Positions 60,013 to 64,000 of a DNA stretch of 64,000 nucleotides are shown here, piece by piece; position 1 is the first letter of the stretch, and each line of letters starts with the position of its first letter. The translations under genes and the position numbers were made by a program. The notes beneath the pieces are model-generated. The model saw only the letters and a list, made by a program, of their open reading frames with translations, made no database searches and was not told the origin of the DNA. The stretch comes from JAJDAH01 sp964487605 (GTDB lineage: Bacteria; Myxococcota_A; Polyangia; Polyangiales; Polyangiaceae): positions 1 to 64,000 of the forward strand of contig CAZARU010000007.1 of assembly GCA_964487605.1 (NCBI GenBank). Direction: 5' to 3'.

Positions 60013-61424
60013 GTGGCGACGCCGATTCCTCCGAATCGAGCGGCCTTCACGGTCGAGGAGGTCGCGCGGGCCACGGGCGCGAGCGTCACGAGCGTTCCTC
60101 GCGACGCGAGCCCCATCGTCGGCGTCAGCACCGACTCCCGAGGCGACGTGCGCGGGACGCTCTTCGTGGCGCTCCGAGGCGAGTCCTTCGACGGCCATCG
60201 ATTCATCGACGCGGCGGTGCGCGGCGGCGCGAGCGCGGTGCTCTCCGAGGATCCGCTCGACGTCGGGCCGGCGACTCTGTTTCGCGTCACCTCCACGCTC
60301 GCCGCACTCGGCGACCTCGCGCGGGCTCATCGCCGGCGCTGGGGCGGGAGGCTGGTCGCCGTCGCGGGATCCGCCGGCAAGACCACGACGCGGGCGTCCA
60401 TCGCGGCGCTCCTCCTCGCCGCATCGCCGGGAAAGGTGCACTTCGTACCGGGGAACCTGAACAACCTGGTGGGGGTACCCATGGTGCTCTTCGGCCTGGG
60501 CGCGGATCACGAGCACGCGGTCGTGGAGATCGGGACGAACGCGGTGGGTGAGGTTCCGCGGCTCGTCGCGGTGACCGAACCGGACTGCGCGGTGCTGACG
60601 CTCGTGGGTCTGGAGCACACGGCGGGACTCGGCGACCTCGACACCATCGAGCGTGAAGAGGGCGCGGTGCTCGCAGGGCTCGAACCCGAAGGTGCGGCCT
60701 TCGGCAACGCGGACGACCCCCGCGTGGTGCGACAGCTCGGCGCCTCGCCCGCCGCCACGCGGACCACCTACGGAACCGCGAAGGAGGCCGACTACCGCAT
60801 CGTTGCGCGCGAGCCGCTCGGCCTCGCCGGGACGCGGGTGTCGATTGCGCGGCCCGACGGCAGCACGGTACGGATCGCGGCGCCGCTCTTCGGCGCGCCG
60901 GGAGCGCTCGCCGTCGCGGCCGCGCTCGCCGTCGTCGAACACGCCGTGGGACGAGAAATCTCCGAGGACGAAGCGACGCTCGCGCTACGGAACGCTGCGG
61001 AGCCCGGGCGGCTGCGCCCCGTCGAGCTCGCGGACGGAACGGTGCTGCTCGACGACAGCTACAACTCCAACCCTCCGAGCGCCCGTGCGTCGCTCCAGGC
61101 GGCTCGGGAGTTCGCCGACCATCGCGGCGCGCGGCTGGTGGTCGTGCTGGGGGAGATGCGCGAGCTGGGCCACGCGTCCAGGTCGGAGCATCGGGCGCTC
61201 GGCGGTGTCGTCGAAGCGGCGCGCGCGGCCGTCGTCGTGACCGTGGGCGGCGACGCCGTCGAGATCGCCGGACGCGCCGTGCGCTTCGCGCCCGACGTCG
61301 CCGCGGCCGTGCCCCTGGTCCGTGACCACACGCTTCCGGGGGACGTGGTCCTCATCAAGGGATCTCGCGGCGTCGGGCTGGAGCGCATCGTGGAGGCCCT
61401 GGTCCGTGATAGAGGACGACCCGC

Positions 61425-61428
<4 letters not shown>
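60013..61428 (+). CDS. murF: UDP-MurNAc-tripeptide-D-Ala-D-Ala ligase
   Basis: 471 residues from GTG 60013, six bases after murE. The N-terminal domain has GVSTDSRGDVRGTLFVALRG; the ATP site is AVAGSAGKTTTRASI; NLNNLVGVP and LDDSYNSNP are family signatures. MurF completes the pentapeptide by adding D-Ala-D-Ala. Its stop overlaps mraY. Confidence 0.95.
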
Positions 61429-62555
<1,127 letters not shown>

Positions 62556-62598
62556 CCTCCCGGCGCCTGGGCCTGCCCTCCGGAGCGAGCGACCTGCC

Positions 62599-63930
62599 GT
62601 GAACGTGGACCTCGAAGGGCGCACCGTCGTCGTCGTCGGCCTCGGCCGCAGCGGCGTGGCCGCGGCGCGGCTCTGCTCCGCGCGTGGGGCGCGCGTGATC
62701 GGCACCGACAGCGCGGAGCTCGACCAGCTGTCGGACGCCGCCCGGTCTCTGCCCGTGGTCGTCGCCGGGGGCCACCAGGGGGTCGCCTTCGACGAGGCGG
62801 ATCTCGTCGTCGTGTCCCCCGGAGTCCCGTCCTTCCCCGCCCTCGAGCGCGCGGAGGCGCGTGGGGTCGAGGTGATCGGCGAGCTCGAGCTGGCCGCGCG
62901 TTTCGTGCGCGCGCCGATGGTCGCGGTGGGCGGGACCAACGGGAAGAGCACGACCACGACCCTCGTCGCCAGGCTCCTCGAGGGGGCCGGGCATCGCACC
63001 TTCGCCGGGGGAAACCTGGGCATCCCGCTCTCGGAGGCGGTGGGGGCCAGCTTCGACGTGCTCGTCGTCGAGGTGTCGAGTTTCCAGCTCGAGCGCGCGC
63101 CCACGTTCCACCCGGTGGTCTCGGTGCTGCTGAACGTCAGCGAAGACCACCTGGACCGCTATCCGGACTTCGAGGCCTACGCCCGCGCGAAGGGGAACGC
63201 CTTTGCGCGCCAGGGGCCCGCGGACACGGCGGTCGTCCCCGCCGGCGACGAGGTCTGCGCGGAGCAGGCCAGGCGAGGAGGCGGCAGGCTTCTGACTTTT
63301 GGCCCGGGCGGAGACTACGCGGTACACGGTCGAGGGATCGTCGAGCGAGCTGCAGAGACCCATTTCTCGCTGGAAAACGTGGACTTGTACGGCGCCCACA
63401 ACCTCAGCAACGCGGCGGCCTCCGTGGCCGCGGCGCGGGCGTTCGGTGCCTCCGTCGAGGGCATACGCGACGGCCTCGCGCGCTTCCGGAGCCTCCCTCA
63501 TCGAACGGCGCGGGTCGCGGACGTGGGGGGAGTCGTGTTCTACGACGACTCGAAGGGGACGAACGTGGGGGCCGCGGTCACGGCGCTCCTCGGGCTCGAG
63601 GAGCCGAAGGGCGTCCTCATCGCCGGGGGGCGCGACAAGCACGGTGCGTACGAGCCGCTGGTTCAGGCGCTCGAGCGTAAGGGGCGGGCCGTCGTGCTCA
63701 TCGGCGAGGCTGCCCCACGCATCGCGGCGGCCATCGGCGATCGCGTGCGCACCGAGCGCGCATCGAGCATGGAGGAAGCCGTCCGGCGCGCGCGGCAGCT
63801 CGCCCGCCCCGGCGACGCGGTCCTGCTCAGTCCGGCGTGCTCGAGCTTCGACATGTTCCAGAACTACGCCGACCGGGGTGAGCGTTTCGTCGCGGCCGTT
63901 CGGTCGCTCGCGACGGAGCGAGTGTCGTGA
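62599..63930 (+). CDS. murD: UDP-MurNAc-L-alanine-D-glutamate ligase
   Basis: 443 residues from GTG 62599, 43 bases after mraY, the widest gap inside the cluster. The Rossmann-like N-terminus TVVVVGLGRSGVAAARL, P-loop VGGTNGKSTTTTLV, VSSFQLE, the NVSEDHLDRY segment and FYDDSKGTN mark MurD, which adds D-Glu. Its stop overlaps the ftsW start. Confidence 0.96.
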   Translation: MNVDLEGRTVVVVGLGRSGVAAARLCSARGARVIGTDSAELDQLSDAARSLPVVVAGGHQGVAFDEADLVVVSPGVPSFPALERAEARGVEVIGELELAARFVRAPMVAVGGTNGKSTTTTLVARLLEGAGHRTFAGGNLGIPLSEAVGASFDVLVVEVSSFQLERAPTFHPVVSVLLNVSEDHLDRYPDFEAYARAKGNAFARQGPADTAVVPAGDEVCAEQARRGGGRLLTFGPGGDYAVHGRGIVERAAETHFSLENVDLYGAHNLSNAAASVAAARAFGASVEGIRDGLARFRSLPHRTARVADVGGVVFYDDSKGTNVGAAVTALLGLEEPKGVLIAGGRDKHGAYEPLVQALERKGRAVVLIGEAAPRIAAAIGDRVRTERASSMEEAVRRARQLARPGDAVLLSPACSSFDMFQNYADRGERFVAAVRSLATERVS

Positions 63931-64000
63931 GCGCGCTCTCGGGGCTCTTTCGTCGCTCGGCCTACGCGGGCCCGCCCGACGCCGTGCTGTTTGCGATGGC
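63927..64000 (+). CDS. ftsW: Start of FtsW, cut by window end
   Basis: Only about 24 codons are present, from GTG 63927 (GTGA overlap with murD). The visible part has a short basic cytoplasmic start (LFRRSAYAGPPDAVLFAM) leading into what would be the first membrane helix. The identity rests on its place after murD in the dcw order; murG or another gene is less likely. Confidence 0.6.
   Translation, partial: MSALSGLFRRSAYAGPPDAVLFAM

Noticed and set aside
58414..60942. 842-residue minus-strand frame across murE and murF
   Set aside because: Antisense to two clear Mur ligases; no domain of its own.

Overview
The window is very GC-rich chromosomal DNA, packed with genes, and free of rRNA, tRNA, CRISPR arrays or insertion sequences that I could recognise. 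It looks like a myxobacterium or close relative (phylum Myxococcota). The grounds are several lipoprotein-type proteins with Gly/Ala/Ser-rich linkers followed by Cys-rich domains, a VWA lipoprotein, an FG-GAP lipoprotein, a TamA/TamB pair, and a Gram-negative dcw cluster whose MurE has the meso-diaminopimelate motif. Starts are often GTG and genes often overlap by ATGA or GTGA, which implies translational coupling. Naming the phylum is an inference from gene content; I ran no search.

Region by region: 0-8 kb holds the end of a Cys-rich surface protein, two overlapping flotillin-like genes, and the divergent DUF444 (YeaH/YhbH)-SpoVR pair, followed by a small HEPN-like protein and a TPR lipoprotein. 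8-12 kb is a MarR-headed acyl-CoA module: a beta-keto acid cleavage enzyme, a crotonase and an acyl-CoA carboxyltransferase. 12-25 kb is housekeeping and mixed: thiE, holB, a DUF882/M15-type protein, a TetR regulator with operator, a dual-specificity phosphatase, a zinc dehydrogenase overlapping a metallophosphatase-like lipoprotein, a VanW protein and uvrC. 25-30.5 kb encodes large exported proteins (VWA, FG-GAP, duplicated Cys-rich domain). 30.5-34.3 kb has two convergent radical SAM genes and an orphan OmpR-type regulator. 34.3-37.5 kb is an amidohydrolase/FAD-oxidase operon. 37.5-40.3 kb looks accessory: a small lipoprotein, a LysR regulator with a divergent small enzyme, and a toxin-antitoxin pair. 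40.3-54.2 kb is envelope-related: an M23 peptidase, a methyltransferase-like protein, tamB-tamA, lipoproteins, rsmE, and an exported protein coupled to a stand-alone B12-binding protein. 54.5-64 kb is the dcw operon: mraZ, rsmH, ftsL, ftsI, murE, murF, mraY, murD and the start of ftsW.

The dcw genes form one tightly coupled unit for peptidoglycan precursor synthesis and septation. A TTGACA promoter and three 10-bp-spaced GTGGG-like boxes precede mraZ, as expected for MraZ autoregulation. Three promoter candidates in the window (for the TetR gene, the VWA gene and mraZ) share the same form, TTGAC(A/C), 18 bases, then TAGxxT.

The points most worth a second look are the FtsI whose KTG motif reads KTA; a metallophosphatase-like lipoprotein that has lost canonical metal ligands; the flotillin/DUF444/SpoVR/HEPN-like locus without a PrkA kinase gene; the BKACE-crotonase-carboxyltransferase module with an atypical crotonase active site; a lipoprotein with a duplicated nine-cysteine domain; divergent genes whose start codons share bases; and a leaderless-looking toxin-antitoxin promoter. 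I did not find one clear, entirely new system.
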